From: Streptomyces niger
GTDB taxonomy: Bacteria > Actinomycetota > Actinomycetes > Streptomycetales > Streptomycetaceae
Assembly (NCBI RefSeq): GCF_000718305.1
Contig: NZ_JOFQ01000008.1
Span: 124,001-188,000 of the forward strand
Length of the DNA stretch: 64,000 nt
Direction of reading: 5' to 3'
Shown: positions 63,354 to 64,000 of the stretch, in pieces
Layout of the letters: each line of letters begins with the position of its first letter
Position numbering within the stretch: position 1 is the stretch's first letter
Translations under genes and position numbers: made by a program
Notes under the pieces: generated by a model
Told to the model about the DNA's origin: nothing
The model's database searches: none
Seen by the model: only the letters and a program-made list of their open reading frames with translations

Positions 63354-64000
63354 TCGCGCTCCGGCGAGTACAGGTGGCTGTCCCGGAACTGCTCGGCACC
63401 CAGCGTGCGGCCCACGATGATGACCGCCGTACGGACGATCCCGGCCGCCTTCACCTGGTCCGCGATGTCCGCCAGCGTGCCGCGCAGCACGACCTCGTCG
63501 GGCCGGCTGGCCATCGCGACGACCGCGGCGGGGCAGTCGGCGCCGTAGTGCGGCAGCAGCTCCGCCACGACACGGTCCGCGTACCGGGCGGCCAGGTGCA
63601 GCACCAGAAGCGCACCGCTGCGTCCGAGGGTGGCCAGGTCCTCGCCCTCGGGCATCGCGGTCGCCTGCTGCGCGATACGGGTGAGGATCACCGTCTGGCC
63701 GACCGTCGGCACGGTCAGCTCCCGCTTGAGCGCGGCTGCGGCCGCGGCGAACGCCGGAACCCCGGGCACCACCTCGTACGGCACGCCCGCCGCGTCCAGC
63801 CGCCGCATCTGCTCGGCGACCGCGGAGAACACCGACGGGTCACCGGAGTGCAGCCGGGCCACGTCGTGCCCCGCCTCGTGCGCCCGCAGCACCTCGGCGG
63901 TGATCTCGTCGAGGTTCAGCTGCGCGGTGTCCACCAGGCGCGCGTCCGGCGGGCACTCGGCGAGCAGTTCACGCGGTACGAGGCTGCCCGCGTACAGGCA
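63338..64000 (-). CDS. cobM: Precorrin-4 C11-methyltransferase CobM (partial, 5' end outside window)
   Basis: 221 codons are visible. The N-terminal SAM-site GVGPGA segment lies beyond the right edge; the frame enters at CLYAGSLVPRELLAECPP, typical of CobM/CbiF. Then VARLHSGDPSVFSAVAEQMR, YEVVPGVPAFAAAAAALKRE and LVLHLAARYADRVVAEL follow. It methylates C-11 of precorrin-4 using SAM. It ends with HVC just inside a 26-bp tandem repeat, and is convergent with cbiD. Confidence 0.94.
   Translation of the reverse strand, partial: CLYAGSLVPRELLAECPPDARLVDTAQLNLDEITAEVLRAHEAGHDVARLHSGDPSVFSAVAEQMRRLDAAGVPYEVVPGVPAFAAAAAALKRELTVPTVGQTVILTRIAQQATAMPEGEDLATLGRSGALLVLHLAARYADRVVAELLPHYGADCPAAVVAMASRPDEVVLRGTLADIADQVKAAGIVRTAVIIVGRTLGAEQFRDSHLYSPERDRHVC

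Overview
The window comes from a high-GC actinomycete, almost certainly Streptomyces. Coding is dense with strong GC bias at third positions, starts are often GTG or TTG, and several -10 boxes sit 6-8 nt before a start codon (leaderless style). Development genes bldG and wblA are both present. From memory, gene order matches the S. coelicolor tmk-topA-hppA-bldG-tad-acs-nhaA-nth-crp-wblA region and, in its middle, the Mycobacterium tuberculosis Rv3654c-Rv3683 region. No insertion sequence, prophage, CRISPR array or rRNA gene was seen.

Layout. 1-8.8 kb: thymidylate kinase fused to a membrane transporter domain (cut by the left edge), topoisomerase I, a DUF2752 membrane protein, a methyltransferase and a lipoprotein. 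9-11.4 kb: proton-pumping pyrophosphatase, followed by about 1.1 kb of G-rich repetitive DNA without a convincing gene. 12.5-16 kb: anti-sigma factor and BldG, divergent from a DECH helicase. 15.7-21.9 kb: a tad-type secretion/pilus operon (CpaE-like, TadA, TadB, TadC, Flp-like, TadE, second TadE-like). 22-25.5 kb: a HAD phosphatase, a probable Ms1/6S-like small RNA, a Fic-like protein with a degenerate motif, and a CooC-like ATPase.

25.9-33.9 kb: a SulP-carbonic anhydrase fusion, acetyl-CoA synthetase, the NhaA antiporter, a holin-like membrane protein, an epoxide-hydrolase-like enzyme and a small unknown protein. 34-41 kb: a MarP-like membrane protease, two Nudix enzymes, endonuclease III with a long Lys/Ala-rich tail, Crp, a metallo-beta-lactamase-fold hydrolase, RidA and a DUF4177 protein. 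41.2-50 kb: two ArsA/Get3-like ATPases, repeats, WblA, a class A penicillin-binding protein, YqeY, a metallophosphoesterase and a Pr6Pr membrane protein. At 50.1 kb there is a tRNA-Pro(CGG).

50.4-64 kb: a thioredoxin-like lipoprotein, a divergent LysR/MFS pair with a palindromic operator candidate, then cobalamin (vitamin B12) genes: cobN behind a cobalamin riboswitch, divergent cobG-cobH-cobIJ, then cobK, cbiD and cobM (cut by the right edge). Many genes are joined by ATGA overlaps (tad genes, arsA pair, ridA-DUF4177, Nudix-MBL, holin-hydrolase, cobG-H-IJ), so they are probably translationally coupled. Strong hairpin terminators separate most units. The best candidates for new biology are the sRNA locus at 23.2-23.6 kb (with a 15-nt stretch identical to universally conserved 16S rRNA), the neighbouring degenerate Fic-like protein, and the repeat-expanded tad locus whose last ORF runs antisense into the helicase gene.
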